Source: Lutimaribacter degradans (GTDB lineage Bacteria > Pseudomonadota > Alphaproteobacteria > Rhodobacterales > Rhodobacteraceae). Taken from it: a DNA stretch of 64,000 nucleotides. A program made the translations under genes and the position numbers. The notes under the pieces are model-generated. The model had not been told where the DNA came from. It did no database searches and saw only the letters and a list, made by a program, of their open reading frames with translations. The stretch spans positions 372,001-436,000 of the forward strand of contig NZ_JAMQGO010000001.1 in assembly GCF_023703375.1 (NCBI RefSeq), read 5' to 3'. This document shows, piece by piece, positions 1 through 9,355 of this stretch; position 1 is the stretch's first letter, and every line of letters begins with the position of its first letter.

Positions 1-504
1 CTCGCAGCGGGCACCGCCCTGGGCGTCGAGGCCATGCTGATCTACATGGCGATTTACGTGACCATGAATATAGGCACCTTCGCGTTCATCATGTCGATGG
101 AGAAAGACGGCAAGCCGGTCACCGATATCAGCGCGCTGAACATGTATGCCAAGCGCGAACCGGGCCGTGCGCTGGCCATGCTGGTGCTGATGTTCAGCCT
201 TGCGGGCGTTCCGCCGATGCTGGGCTTTTTCGCCAAGCTGGGCGTGTGGCGCGCGGCGCTGGACGCCGACATGGTCTGGCTGGTGGTGGCATCGGCTGTC
301 GCATCGGCCATCGGCGCCTTCTACTACCTGCGCATCGTCTACTACATGTATTTTGGTGAAGAGGGCGAAACGCTGGAAACAGGCCGTGCGCCGGTTCTGT
401 GGGTTTGCCTGATGGGCTCGGCTGCGGTGATGGTTCTGGGTATCATAAACCTCTTCGGGATCGAGGGTGCGGCCGCCGCCGCCGCAGCGACGCTTGTCAA
501 CTAA
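1..504 (+). CDS. nuoN: NADH-quinone oxidoreductase subunit N, C-terminal part
   Basis: This is the 3' end of an open frame that enters from the left edge; 167 residues remain. The protein is a membrane subunit of respiratory complex I, one of the antiporter-like proton channels. Several hydrophobic helices are visible, with the family-typical segment [15 protein letters not shown] and a following [11 protein letters not shown] helix. An alanine-rich tail ends the protein. It is the last nuo gene; birA follows after 63 bp on the same strand, the usual order in Rhodobacterales. The start lies outside the window. Confidence 0.95.
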   Translation, partial: LAAGTALGVEAMLIYMAIYVTMNIGTFAFIMSMEKDGKPVTDISALNMYAKREPGRALAMLVLMFSLAGVPPMLGFFAKLGVWRAALDADMVWLVVASAVASAIGAFYYLRIVYYMYFGEEGETLETGRAPVLWVCLMGSAAVMVLGIINLFGIEGAAAAAAATLVN

Positions 505-567
505 GCGCTCCGCATATCGCACGTGGCGGCGCCCAATGGGCGCCGTTCGCGTTAGGGCACCCTGCGC

Positions 568-1344
568 ATGACCTGGCCCGACGGATACGGGCGCCGCATC
601 CTGACCGAGGTCGACAGCACCAATGCCGAGGCCGCGCGCATCGCGCCGGGCCTGGCCGGGCCCGAGTGGATACTGGCGCACCGGCAGACGGCCGGACGCG
701 GGCGCCGGGGCCGGCCGTGGCGTGACCCCGTGGGAAATTTCGCGGCCACGCTGGTGCTGCGGCCCAAGGGACGGCCCGATCACGTGGCGCTCCTTTCCTT
801 CGTGGCTGCGCTTGCGCTGCATGACGCGTGCAGCACGGTCACCGGCCAGCCCGCGCGTTTCGCGTTGAAATGGCCCAATGACGTGCTGCTCAACGGCGGC
901 AAACTGGCCGGAATCTTGCTGGAAAGCATGGGAGGCACGGGGGGCGGTGTGGCACATCTGGCCATTGGTATCGGGGTCAACCTGCGCGATGTGCCAACAC
1001 AGGCCACGGTTGAGCCGCAGGCGCTGCGCCCGGTTTCGCTATTGTCGGAAACCGGGGTGGCAATCACGCCCGATGATTTTCTTGACCAACTGGCGCCGGC
1101 ATTTGCGCAAAGGCGGGCCCAGTTTGATACCTATGGCTTTGCGCCGATACGCGAGGCTTGGCTGGCCCGCGCGGCGCGGTTGGGGGCGCCGATCATCGCG
1201 CGCACCCTGCGCGACACGCTGGAAGGCACGTTCGAGACGATTGACGACCGGGGCAATCTGGTGCTTTTGACGGCGCAGGGCCGTGCGGCGATACCCGCGG
1301 CCGAGATTTTTTTTGAAGGGGGCGGGCATGCTTCTGGCGATTGA
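568..1344 (+). CDS. birA: Biotin--[acetyl-CoA carboxylase] ligase
   Basis: Activates biotin with ATP and attaches it to the lysine of biotin carboxyl carrier protein (AccB, encoded at 18.5-19.0 kb in this window). The 258-residue protein has the biotin-binding loop GRGRRGR at residues 43-49, KWPND at 101-105 and KLAGILLES at 112-120, all diagnostic of the catalytic domain, followed by a small C-terminal SH3-like domain. It lacks the N-terminal winged-helix domain of E. coli BirA, so it should be a ligase only and not a repressor. Its last 17 bp overlap the start of coaX, indicating translational coupling. Confidence 0.95.
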   Translation: MTWPDGYGRRILTEVDSTNAEAARIAPGLAGPEWILAHRQTAGRGRRGRPWRDPVGNFAATLVLRPKGRPDHVALLSFVAALALHDACSTVTGQPARFALKWPNDVLLNGGKLAGILLESMGGTGGGVAHLAIGIGVNLRDVPTQATVEPQALRPVSLLSETGVAITPDDFLDQLAPAFAQRRAQFDTYGFAPIREAWLARAARLGAPIIARTLRDTLEGTFETIDDRGNLVLLTAQGRAAIPAAEIFFEGGGHASGD

Positions 1345-2107
1345 CTGCGGCAACACCAATACGGTTTTCTCGATCTGGGACGGACAGAAATTTCTGTGCA
1401 CGCTGCGCACCTCGACCCATCACGCCCGCACGGCCGATGCCTATTTCACCTGGTTTTCCACCCTCGTGAAGCATTACGGCATTGACGCGGATATCACCGA
1501 TGTGGTCATTGCCTCGACCGTGCCGCGCGTGGTCTGGAACCTGCGCGTGTTCACCGACCGCTTTTTTGGCGTGCGTCCGCTGGTGGTGGGCAAGCCCGAT
1601 TGCCTGCTGCCCCAACCGCCCCGCGTCGATCCGGGCACGCAGGTGGGGCCTGACCGTTTGGCCAATGCGGTGGCCGCGTTTGACAGGCACGGCGGCGACG
1701 TGGTGGTGGTGGATTTCGGCACCGCAACGAATTTCGACGTGGTCGCGGTGGATGGCGCCTATGTCGGCGGCGTGATTGCGCCGGGTGTGAATCTGAGCCT
1801 CGAGGCCCTACATATGGGAGCAGCGGCTCTGCCGCATATTGACATCACCCAGCCTGACCGTGTGATCGGCACCAATACGGTGGCCTGTATCCAGTCGGGC
1901 GTGTTCTGGGGATATACCGGGCTGATCGAGGGCATCACCGCCCGCGTGAAAGAAGAATATGGTCGCCCCATGAAAGTGGTCGGCACCGGCGGGCTTGCCC
2001 CGCTTTTCGCACAGGCCGAAGACCTGTTCGATTGCATAGAAGAAGATCTGACAATGCACGGTTTGACCGTGATATACGCGTATAACAAGGAAAACGGCAG
2101 CTTATGA
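1328..2107 (+). CDS. coaX: Type III pantothenate kinase
   Basis: Phosphorylates pantothenate, the first step of coenzyme A synthesis, in the cytoplasm. The 259-residue protein starts at MLLAIDCGNTNT, where DCGNTNT is the N-terminal phosphate-binding motif of the ASKHA fold; GPDRLAN (about 107-113) and DFGTATNFD (129-137) are the other hallmark motifs of the type III family. The start at 1328 is preferred over an upstream in-frame codon because the family begins directly with the phosphate-binding strand; it lies inside the end of birA. The stop overlaps the rnj start in an ATGA arrangement. This type does not depend on the CoaA fold and needs a monovalent cation. Confidence 0.96.
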   Translation: MLLAIDCGNTNTVFSIWDGQKFLCTLRTSTHHARTADAYFTWFSTLVKHYGIDADITDVVIASTVPRVVWNLRVFTDRFFGVRPLVVGKPDCLLPQPPRVDPGTQVGPDRLANAVAAFDRHGGDVVVVDFGTATNFDVVAVDGAYVGGVIAPGVNLSLEALHMGAAALPHIDITQPDRVIGTNTVACIQSGVFWGYTGLIEGITARVKEEYGRPMKVVGTGGLAPLFAQAEDLFDCIEEDLTMHGLTVIYAYNKENGSL

Positions 2108-3771
2108 GCAGCAAGAAACTGATTTACCTTCCCCTCGGCGGCGCCGGTGAAGTGGGCATGAATTGCTATGTCTACGGATATGGCCCCAAGGATGACGAGC
2201 GGCTGATCGTGGTCGACCTGGGCGTCACCTTTCCCGACATGGACGGCACGCCGGGCGTTGACCTGATCCTGCCCGACATCGCCTGGCTGGAAGAACGCCG
2301 CGACAGGATCGAGGCGATTTTCATCACCCACGCCCACGAAGATCACGTGGGCGCGGTGGGCCATTTGTATGACCGCCTGGGTGCACCGATTTATGCCCGT
2401 GCCTTTACCGCGCATATCGCGCGCGGCAAGATGGCCGAGCATGGTCATTCCGACAAGGCGGTAACCACCGTGTCGAAATGGCCCGAAACCGTGACGGCGG
2501 GGCCCTTTACCGTTGGATTCTTGCCGGTCTCGCACTCGATCCCCGAAACCAGCGCGCTGGTGATCGACACGCCCGAAGGCCGCGTGGTGCATACCGGCGA
2601 TTTCAAACTGGATTCGACCCCGATCGTGGGCGAGGCATGGGACCCGGAGACTTGGGCCGAGGTCGCCAAACCCGGCATCAAGGCGCTGGTCTGCGATTCC
2701 ACCAACGTCTTTTCGCCCGATCCGGGGCGGTCTGAAACCGACATTGCCGACAATCTCGAGGCCTTGATTGCCGAGGCAAACGGCATGGTGGTGGCCACCA
2801 CCTTTGCCAGCAACGTCGCTCGGGTGAAAACCCTGGCCGAAGCAGGCGTGCGTGCGGGCCGCTCGATCTGCCTGATGGGGCGGGCCATGCGCAGGATGGT
2901 CGAGGCCTCTGTCACCACCGGCGTGTTGTCGGATTTTCCGTCGGTCATCAGCCCCGAGGATGCCGCGCAGACACCGCGAGAGAACGTGATGCTGGTGGTC
3001 ACCGGCAGCCAGGGTGAGCGGCGCGCAGCCAGCGCGCAGTTGGCCAATGGCAAATACCTGGGCATGAAGTTGAAAGAGGGCGATTTGTTCCTGTTCTCGT
3101 CGAAAACCATCCCCGGGAATGAACGCGGTGTCATTCGCGTCATCAACGCGTTCTCGGAGATGGGCGTTGACGTGGTCGACGATCAGGGCGGGCGCTATCA
3201 CGTGTCGGGCCACGCGAACCGCCCCGACCTGACGACCATGCACAAGCTGATGAAGCCGCAAGTCGTTATCCCGATGCATGGTGAACACCGCCATTTGCGC
3301 GAACATTCGAAACTGGCAAAGGCCAATGGCGTGCAATCGATCCTGGCGGTCAATGGCACGATGGTATCGCTGTCGGGCAACGCGCCGAAGGTGGCGGGCT
3401 ACGTTGAAACTGGGCGCACCTACCTGGATGGCTCGGTGCAGATCGGCGCGCTGGACGGCATCGTGCGCGACCGTATTCGCATGGCGCTCAACGGGCATGT
3501 CGTGGTGTCGGTAATCCTGGACGAAAATGACGAGCCGCTGGGGGAACCCTGGTGCGAGATCAAGGGGTTGGCGGAAACCGGGCGGTCCAATGCGCCGCTG
3601 CAGGACGTGCTGGAAGAAGATCTTGACCAGTTCCTGCGCCGGGCCGGCACCAAGACCCGCGCCGATGACGACAAGTTGGAAGAGGGTCTGAAACGCATCG
3701 CGCGCAAGACCTGCATGGACGAGGTCGGGAAGAAGGCCGAAGTGACAGTGATCGTCAGCCGGCTGGAATGA
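2104..3771 (+). CDS. rnj: Ribonuclease J
   Basis: Metallo-beta-lactamase/beta-CASP ribonuclease with 5'-3' exo- and endonuclease activity, used in rRNA maturation and mRNA decay. The zinc motif HAHEDH is at residues 76-81 (HxHxDH form); the beta-CASP segment with TGSQGERRAA and the late PMHGEHRH motif follow, and a C-terminal domain of about 100 residues ends the 555-residue protein. Length and motif order match the bacterial family. It sits between coaX and a HAD phosphatase, with 4-bp ATGA overlaps on both sides. Confidence 0.95.
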   Translation: MSSKKLIYLPLGGAGEVGMNCYVYGYGPKDDERLIVVDLGVTFPDMDGTPGVDLILPDIAWLEERRDRIEAIFITHAHEDHVGAVGHLYDRLGAPIYARAFTAHIARGKMAEHGHSDKAVTTVSKWPETVTAGPFTVGFLPVSHSIPETSALVIDTPEGRVVHTGDFKLDSTPIVGEAWDPETWAEVAKPGIKALVCDSTNVFSPDPGRSETDIADNLEALIAEANGMVVATTFASNVARVKTLAEAGVRAGRSICLMGRAMRRMVEASVTTGVLSDFPSVISPEDAAQTPRENVMLVVTGSQGERRAASAQLANGKYLGMKLKEGDLFLFSSKTIPGNERGVIRVINAFSEMGVDVVDDQGGRYHVSGHANRPDLTTMHKLMKPQVVIPMHGEHRHLREHSKLAKANGVQSILAVNGTMVSLSGNAPKVAGYVETGRTYLDGSVQIGALDGIVRDRIRMALNGHVVVSVILDENDEPLGEPWCEIKGLAETGRSNAPLQDVLEEDLDQFLRRAGTKTRADDDKLEEGLKRIARKTCMDEVGKKAEVTVIVSRLE

Positions 3772-4412
3772 AGGCTGTCGTCTTCGACCTTGACGGCACG
3801 CTGATCGACAGCTTGCCGGGCATTGCCAATGCGGCCAATACCCTTTTGCAAGAAGAGGGGCGGCCCACCTTGCCGCAGGGCGATATCGCCGGGTTTGTCG
3901 GGCTGGGGGAAATCGTGTTTCTGAAGCGGCTTATCGCGGCGGGCGGGCTTGATCCGGCGCGTTTCGACAGGCTGATGGAGCGGTTTATCCTGCATTACAA
4001 GAATGCGGCCCAAATGACCGGGGCATTTCCCGGCGCGCGCGAGGCGCTTTGTCAGTTGCGGGCCGACGGTTGGACCATTGGCCTGTGCACCAACAAGCCC
4101 ACAGGGCCGTTGCGTGCGGTTCTGGATCATCTGGAACTGGATGGGGCGTTCGACACGATCGTTGCGGGTGACACGCTGGATAGGCGCAAACCCGACCCGG
4201 CGCCGCTGCGCCATACGCTTGATGGTCTTGGCGCGGCGACTGGCATCTTCGTGGGCGATAGCCCCGTGGACGCTGAAACGGCCCGGGCGGCGAACGTGCC
4301 TTTTGTGCTGTTTACCGGGGGTATCCGCACCGTCGCGTTGGACGAAATGCCCCATGACAAGGCATTCGACGATTTTTCACAGCTTCCGGCGATTTGCCGC
4401 GCGTTGATCTGA
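3768..4412 (+). CDS. gph: HAD-family phosphatase, phosphoglycolate phosphatase-like
   Basis: HAD-superfamily hydrolase of 214 residues with the nucleophile motif FDLDGT (residues 6-11), a four-helix cap, and the late motifs KPxP and GDSPVDAETARAA. This layout is that of Gph, which dephosphorylates 2-phosphoglycolate arising from DNA repair or photorespiration; other small phosphosugar substrates cannot be excluded. The start overlaps the rnj stop (ATGA), so it is the last gene of the birA-coaX-rnj group. It converges on the helicase gene with only 6 bp between the stop codons and no clear terminator. Confidence 0.85.
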   Translation: MKAVVFDLDGTLIDSLPGIANAANTLLQEEGRPTLPQGDIAGFVGLGEIVFLKRLIAAGGLDPARFDRLMERFILHYKNAAQMTGAFPGAREALCQLRADGWTIGLCTNKPTGPLRAVLDHLELDGAFDTIVAGDTLDRRKPDPAPLRHTLDGLGAATGIFVGDSPVDAETARAANVPFVLFTGGIRTVALDEMPHDKAFDDFSQLPAICRALI

Positions 4413-4418
4413 CCTCTG

Positions 4419-5876
4419 TCAGCCCGCGCGGCGTTCGTCGAAACTCAGCGCGATGAAGCTGGGCATGTGATCGCCCATGCCAACGACCTTGTCATCCTTG
4501 CCCCGTCCGCCACGGCTGCGGTTCTGGTCGGGCTTGGGGCGGTCGGTCGGTTTCGGGCTGTCATCCGGTTTCGCGGGTTTGTCCGCTTTTTCGGGTGCCG
4601 GTGTGTCGGCCTGCACGTCCTTCGGGGCGTCGGCATCGGGTTTTTTTGCGCGGCTGCGTTTCGGCCGCGGTTTCTTTTCATCCCGTGGGGCTTCGGCATC
4701 CCGCTTGTTGTCATCGGGCATCGCGTCGCCCAGCGGGTTTTCGATGCGCGGGATTTCCTGTTGCAGCAGCCGTTCGATGGCGTCGAAGGTTTTTTCGTCG
4801 CGCGGGGTGCAGATCATCAGGGTGGTGCCCTTCTTGCCTGCGCGGCCCGTGCGGCCGATGCGGTGCACGTAGTCCTCGGCGTGGCTGGGAACGTCGAAAT
4901 TGAACACGTGGCTGACATCTGGAATGTCCAGCCCGCGCGCGGCCACGTCAGAAGCGACCAGGAACCGCAATGTGCCATCGCGGAACTCGTCAAGCGTGCG
5001 CATCCGCTGGCTCTGGTCAAGATCGCCATGGATCGGTGCCGCGTCATAGCCGTGTTTCTTGAGGCTTTTGGCGGTTATATCCACGTCGGTCTTGCGGTTG
5101 CAGAAGATGATGGCGTTCTTGCAGCCCGCGCCCTCTGATTCGATCAGCGCGCGCAACACGTGGCGCTTTTCGCTGCCTTCGCGGTCACGGCGTGACGGTT
5201 TGAACATCACCACACCCTGCTTGATGTTCTCGCCGGCGGTGGCTTGGCGGGCGACCTCGATCCGCTCGGGGGCGGACAGGAAGGTGTTCGTGATCCGCTC
5301 GATCTCTGGTGCCATGGTGGCGCTGAAAAACAGCGTCTGGCGGGTAAAGGGCGTCAGGGAAAAGATGCGTTCGATGTCGGGGATGAACCCCATGTCGAGC
5401 ATCCTGTCAGCTTCGTCCACTACCATGATCTGCACGCCGGTCAGCAACAGCTTGCCGCGTTCGAAATGGTCGAGCAGGCGGCCCGGGGTGGCGATCAGCA
5501 CGTCAACGCCGCGGTCGATAAGCTGTTCCTGCTCCTTGAAGCTGACACCGCCGATAAGCAGCGCCTTGGTCAATTTCAGGTGCTTGGTATAGGTATCGAA
5601 ATTCTCGGCCACCTGGGCGGCAAGCTCGCGCGTGGGGCATAGCACAAGGCTGCGCGGCATGCGCGCGCGCGCCCGGCCCTTGGCCAGCATCGAGATCATC
5701 GGCAGCGTAAAGCTGGCCGTCTTGCCGGTGCCGGTCTGGGCAATGCCCAGAACGTCGCGCCCTGCAAGGGCCGGGGGTATGGCGCCTGCCTGAATCGGGG
5801 TTGGGGTTTCATAGCCGGCGTCTTCGACGGCTTTTAGGACTTTCGGGTCTAGATTGAGATCGGAAAACTTCGTCAT
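4419..5876 (-). CDS. DEAD-box ATP-dependent RNA helicase (RhlE-like)
   Basis: Unwinds RNA duplexes using ATP; RhlE-type proteins act in ribosome assembly and mRNA turnover. The 485-residue protein has the Q motif near residue 28, AQTGTGKT at 46-53, PTRELA, DEAD at 154-157, SAT, and HRIGRTGRAG in the second RecA domain. After about residue 385 comes a basic, low-complexity tail rich in Lys, Asp and Pro, as in RhlE homologues, that probably contacts RNA. It is a monocistronic minus-strand gene convergent with the phosphatase gene. The exact subfamily (RhlE versus other DEAD proteins) is inferred from similarity of the core. Confidence 0.9.
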   Translation of the reverse strand: MTKFSDLNLDPKVLKAVEDAGYETPTPIQAGAIPPALAGRDVLGIAQTGTGKTASFTLPMISMLAKGRARARMPRSLVLCPTRELAAQVAENFDTYTKHLKLTKALLIGGVSFKEQEQLIDRGVDVLIATPGRLLDHFERGKLLLTGVQIMVVDEADRMLDMGFIPDIERIFSLTPFTRQTLFFSATMAPEIERITNTFLSAPERIEVARQATAGENIKQGVVMFKPSRRDREGSEKRHVLRALIESEGAGCKNAIIFCNRKTDVDITAKSLKKHGYDAAPIHGDLDQSQRMRTLDEFRDGTLRFLVASDVAARGLDIPDVSHVFNFDVPSHAEDYVHRIGRTGRAGKKGTTLMICTPRDEKTFDAIERLLQQEIPRIENPLGDAMPDDNKRDAEAPRDEKKPRPKRSRAKKPDADAPKDVQADTPAPEKADKPAKPDDSPKPTDRPKPDQNRSRGGRGKDDKVVGMGDHMPSFIALSFDERRAG

Positions 5877-6047
5877 GGGTATCCGTTGGTTACGGACACA
5901 TCTTGGCCCGTAGCGTCTGATCGGGATCAGGCCCGTCTGGCCCCGCGGTTTTTCGCGTGGTGATCCACTTGGGGCGACTTACCCCAAAGCCGGTGTGCGG
6001 TCAATGCGCGTGGGGCCGTTAAGGTGAGACTCGGGTCACTTGGCGGC

Positions 6048-7022
6048 TTAATCGGGGAAAATCGGGTGGATTGTTTCTTGACAGGCAGCAATCCCGGGAA
6101 AGTGCCGCGCGCGTTTTCGGTCAAGCTCAAGCGCGTGACTGCGCAATAGCCCGTGCTCGCGCAGTCGCGCCAACAGATCGGGGCGGGCGGTGCAGACCGC
6201 GTCATAGAACTGCCTGATCGCGTCTTCGCCTCCCTCCGTGCGCAGGGTTTGCAGCAGGGCGTGCATGGTCAGGGCGCCTTGCCGGCCCGGTTTCAGCTCG
6301 GCCCGGTATGATCCCTTTTCAAGGCGATACTCCAGCGCGGCGCGAAAGGCCGGCCAGCTTTCTGCATGCATGTGCAGCAAGGTGGTATCGGCCAGCGTGG
6401 TTTCGCCGGGGTTCATCTTGTCGTGCACCCAGATGTTGTGGATCTGCACCTTCAGCCCGTCGATGCCGGTGCGATAGATCATCTTGCCGGCCACGTGGCT
6501 GAGGAAGCCACCATTCAGATGCGCGCCGTAATCGGGCCAGATGGCCGCGGTTTGCCTGTCACGGGTGGGGCGATCGGCGGCGCACGTCTTGAAATGGGTT
6601 ACAGGGCCTTCGCCTGCCAGCGCCTCGGCCGGGCGGATGCGCGCGCCCATGCAGGTTTCGGGCAGGGCGGCCAATTGATCGGACATCGGGCGGTCGGGCC
6701 AGAGGAATTCATCAACGTCGATATGGGCCAGCCAATCGACCTGTCCGATGGCGCGCCCATAGGCGTGGCGGGCGTTTTCGAACTGTCGTGACTGGTGCTT
6801 CACGCGCCTTTTCATGCCCAGCTTGCGCCAATAGGCGTCATCGGTCAGCAGGGGGCGGCATTTCGGGTGCGCCTTGAGCGCGTCGAAAGCGGCAGGGTTG
6901 TCATCGTCAAGATAGATGAACAAGCGATGCGCCCCGAGATCGAGGTGATGCGCCGCGAAATCCAGCACCGCGCGCGGCGGCGCCTTGATGGTTGCCACGA
7001 TGCCCCATGTCGGTTGCGTCAT
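6048..7022 (-). CDS. Family-2 glycosyltransferase (short paralogue)
   Basis: A 324-residue protein of the GT2-like family common in Rhodobacterales (Glyco_tranf_2_4 type). The nucleotide-sugar/metal motif appears as HIDVDEFL (DVD at about 102-104) after a Rossmann-like start (TIKAPPRAVLDFAAHHLDLG). A conserved block around GGFLSHVAGKMIYRTG lies in the middle. It has no signal peptide or membrane helix, so it is probably cytoplasmic; donor and acceptor are unknown. Its start overlaps the stop of the upstream paralogue by 4 bp (ATGA), so the two are co-translated. A role in decorating surface polysaccharide is inference only. Confidence 0.75.
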   Translation of the reverse strand: MTQPTWGIVATIKAPPRAVLDFAAHHLDLGAHRLFIYLDDDNPAAFDALKAHPKCRPLLTDDAYWRKLGMKRRVKHQSRQFENARHAYGRAIGQVDWLAHIDVDEFLWPDRPMSDQLAALPETCMGARIRPAEALAGEGPVTHFKTCAADRPTRDRQTAAIWPDYGAHLNGGFLSHVAGKMIYRTGIDGLKVQIHNIWVHDKMNPGETTLADTTLLHMHAESWPAFRAALEYRLEKGSYRAELKPGRQGALTMHALLQTLRTEGGEDAIRQFYDAVCTARPDLLARLREHGLLRSHALELDRKRARHFPGIAACQETIHPIFPD

Positions 7023-8776
7023 GGCCTGGCCCCCGGTAGCGGCCCGAAATGGCGTGCAACCGCTTGATCCAGGTTCAGCGGCCGTTCAACCAACATGCCG
7101 CGCGCGCGCAGCTCTTTCACCAGGGTAGGCGATGCGGCGCAGACCTCGTCAAAAAAGGCCCGCAGGCCGGGTTCGCCCTCGGTTTCGACAAGAAAGGCCA
7201 GCACGTCGCGCAGCTTGAACCTGTCGGCCTCGGCCTTGCGATAGCTGCCGCGTGTCATGCGAAAGTCGAGATGGCGGCGGAACGTGTCCCAGTCAGGGGC
7301 GTGGGCGTGCCCCAGCAGGATCTGTTCGGATCGCAGGCGGTTTTGCACCGGCGCACCCTCGTGCGTCAGCGTGTGCAGCCCAAGGCGCAGGCCCGGGATG
7401 CCGGTGCGCGTTATCAGCTTGCCCTCGAGGTGGCTGACGAAACCGCCGCGTAGATGGCTGCCGAACGTGGGGTAGAGATGGGTGAGCGCGGATTTGTCCT
7501 GCCCGGCCATGCGCGGCGTCAACTTGAACGCCTCGGGCTGGCTGCCGGCCAACAGCTCGGCCGGTGGAACAAGCAGCGCGGCCTGGTCGGCGGGGACGGC
7601 CGCCAGCAGGTCGGGCAGCGGGCCGTCAGGCAGAAGGAACTCATCCACGTCCACATGGGCGAGCCAATCGAGATCGCTGAGATTATAGCATTGCGTTGCA
7701 ACCCAGACCTGCCGCAATTGGTGCGCCTTCATGCGCGGTTTCTTCTGGCGCGCCCACCATGCGTCATCGCAGGTGATCACCTCGACATCAGGATGTCTTG
7801 AAAAGGTTTCTTCCGCCAGAGCGTCGGGTGCATCAAGGTAGATCGTCACCCGTGCCGCGCCCAGTTCCAGGTGGTGCGCGGCAAAACGGGCAATGCGCGC
7901 GAGGGGCTCATTGGTGAGCGTGACGGTCCCCCAGCGGATTGACCTTGGGCTGGTTTTCACGCGGGCATGGTCAACCGGAGCGTCGACCGGCGCAGTGTCA
8001 TTCTGCGCCTTCTGTTTCCTGATGCCATCGTCGGCAAGCTGTTTCTCCCGCCGCGCCCGCATGATGCGCAGACGCCGAAAGATGCCGCCGGGGTCGTGGA
8101 TAAGCTGGTCGAGCAGATGATGGGCCAGCGGGGCGATTACCGCGTCATCTTGCGCCTCTTGCCACAACCGGCCCAGCAGGTTCACATCAAGCCCGCCGCC
8201 GACGATGGCATAGGCGTCCATCTGCATTGGCAGCGTTCGCGAGGATTTCTTTTTGAGGGCAAAGGGCTGGTCCGGCTTGGCGCCGGAATACAGCCGCTCG
8301 GTTTCATAGAGTTTCATCATCCCGAACAGCACGGTCAACGACTGGCCCACGCGGCGCTGGGTTTCGGTCTGACCATGATCGCCGAAGGTGGTGACAGCCG
8401 AAACGAGCCAGCGCGCATCCAGCCGGGCGAGCAGGTAATCGGCCTCTTCGGCCCAAAGGCGCTGGAACAGGGCCGCGCAATGATCGGGCTGGCCCCGGCG
8501 GCGCAGGTTGGCGATCAGCAGACCGTGCAGGCATAAAAGTTCAGGCAAAGAATCAAATTCTTCCGACAAGTCCCTGAATTTACGTGCATAAGAGCTGCGG
8601 CTGCCACGCATTTCAGGGGCGCGGCCATCGACGCGGGCAGATTTGAGCGGTGCAAAATCGACGTCGAGCGGCGGCAGCGCCTCGCCGGGTCCATAGACCA
8701 GGGGCGCGCGCCGGCCCTCCATCTGGGTCAGGATCGCGGGAAAGCCGCCGGGATAGGTGGGCTGGTCGCTATTCAT
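7019..8776 (-). CDS. Family-2 glycosyltransferase with N-terminal extension
   Basis: A 585-residue protein. Residues from about 282 onward repeat the layout of the downstream paralogue: TLTNEPLARIARFAAHHLELG, then HVDVDEFL (DVD about 376-378), then GGFVSHLEGKLITRTG. Residues 1-280 form a helical, charged extension with no motif I recognise, ending in a Lys/Gln-rich linker. The same family occurs widely in roseobacters, without a known donor or acceptor. Together with the overlapping shorter gene it forms a tandem pair that probably arose by duplication. Confidence 0.72.
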   Translation of the reverse strand: MNSDQPTYPGGFPAILTQMEGRRAPLVYGPGEALPPLDVDFAPLKSARVDGRAPEMRGSRSSYARKFRDLSEEFDSLPELLCLHGLLIANLRRRGQPDHCAALFQRLWAEEADYLLARLDARWLVSAVTTFGDHGQTETQRRVGQSLTVLFGMMKLYETERLYSGAKPDQPFALKKKSSRTLPMQMDAYAIVGGGLDVNLLGRLWQEAQDDAVIAPLAHHLLDQLIHDPGGIFRRLRIMRARREKQLADDGIRKQKAQNDTAPVDAPVDHARVKTSPRSIRWGTVTLTNEPLARIARFAAHHLELGAARVTIYLDAPDALAEETFSRHPDVEVITCDDAWWARQKKPRMKAHQLRQVWVATQCYNLSDLDWLAHVDVDEFLLPDGPLPDLLAAVPADQAALLVPPAELLAGSQPEAFKLTPRMAGQDKSALTHLYPTFGSHLRGGFVSHLEGKLITRTGIPGLRLGLHTLTHEGAPVQNRLRSEQILLGHAHAPDWDTFRRHLDFRMTRGSYRKAEADRFKLRDVLAFLVETEGEPGLRAFFDEVCAASPTLVKELRARGMLVERPLNLDQAVARHFGPLPGARP

Positions 8777-8820
8777 GCGGCGAAGATGGCCTGACGGGCG
8801 AAATTGCGCAAGCGCCCGCG

Positions 8821-9312
8821 TCAGGCAGGCGGCATCGCGTCGCCCGCGTCAAGCTCAGGGCCGGGGGCACGGGCGGCCTCGACCCTGGCCCAGACCATCG
8901 GGTTGACCTGTTCGGGCCAGACGCCCGACAGGGCAAAGCGCATACGGGCCGACCCTTTGGCAAGCGTTTCGATCATGGCAATCACATCGGCGCCGTGCCG
9001 CGCAAGCAGGTCTTCCAGCGGGCCGGCGGCGATCATGGCCACGTCATCAGGGGCGGCGGCCTGAGCAACCGCCGCCTGTACCAGCGTCAGCGCGTGTTCG
9101 GGGGCGTTTGCGCATAGCGCATCGGTCAAGGCATAGGCCCAGGCCTTCGGATGCGCGCGCAGGCTGGATTCAGACGGGTCGTCATCTGCGGTGTCGCGCA
9201 GATAGGCCAGCAAATGCGCGGCCAGCCGATCAACGGGCAGGTCGCCCGGAGGCAGCGTGGATTCGTCCACGCCAAGAAGGTTGGCCACGAGGGGGCGGGG
9301 AATACCGGTCAT
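8821..9312 (-). CDS. DUF6869-like protein
   Basis: A 163-residue protein of unknown function. The segment AAGPLEDLLARHG, the following acidic helix and SGVWPEQVNPMVWARV resemble the DUF6869 family as I know it. No signal peptide or membrane helix is visible. The start at 9312 (MTGIPRPL) is chosen because upstream residues in this frame look like non-coding shadow; no strong ribosome binding site precedes it. It lies between the glycosyltransferase pair and the Ada-like protein, on the same strand. Confidence 0.6.
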   Translation of the reverse strand: MTGIPRPLVANLLGVDESTLPPGDLPVDRLAAHLLAYLRDTADDDPSESSLRAHPKAWAYALTDALCANAPEHALTLVQAAVAQAAAPDDVAMIAAGPLEDLLARHGADVIAMIETLAKGSARMRFALSGVWPEQVNPMVWARVEAARAPGPELDAGDAMPPA

Positions 9313-9355
9313 GGTGACAAGGATGACGCGGGTATGCGCGCTGCGCAAGGCGCGA

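Noticed and set aside
1759..3498. 579-codon minus-strand frame antisense to rnj
   Set aside because: Composition is His/Arg/Gly-rich shadow of a high-GC gene; rnj on the plus strand has complete family motifs.
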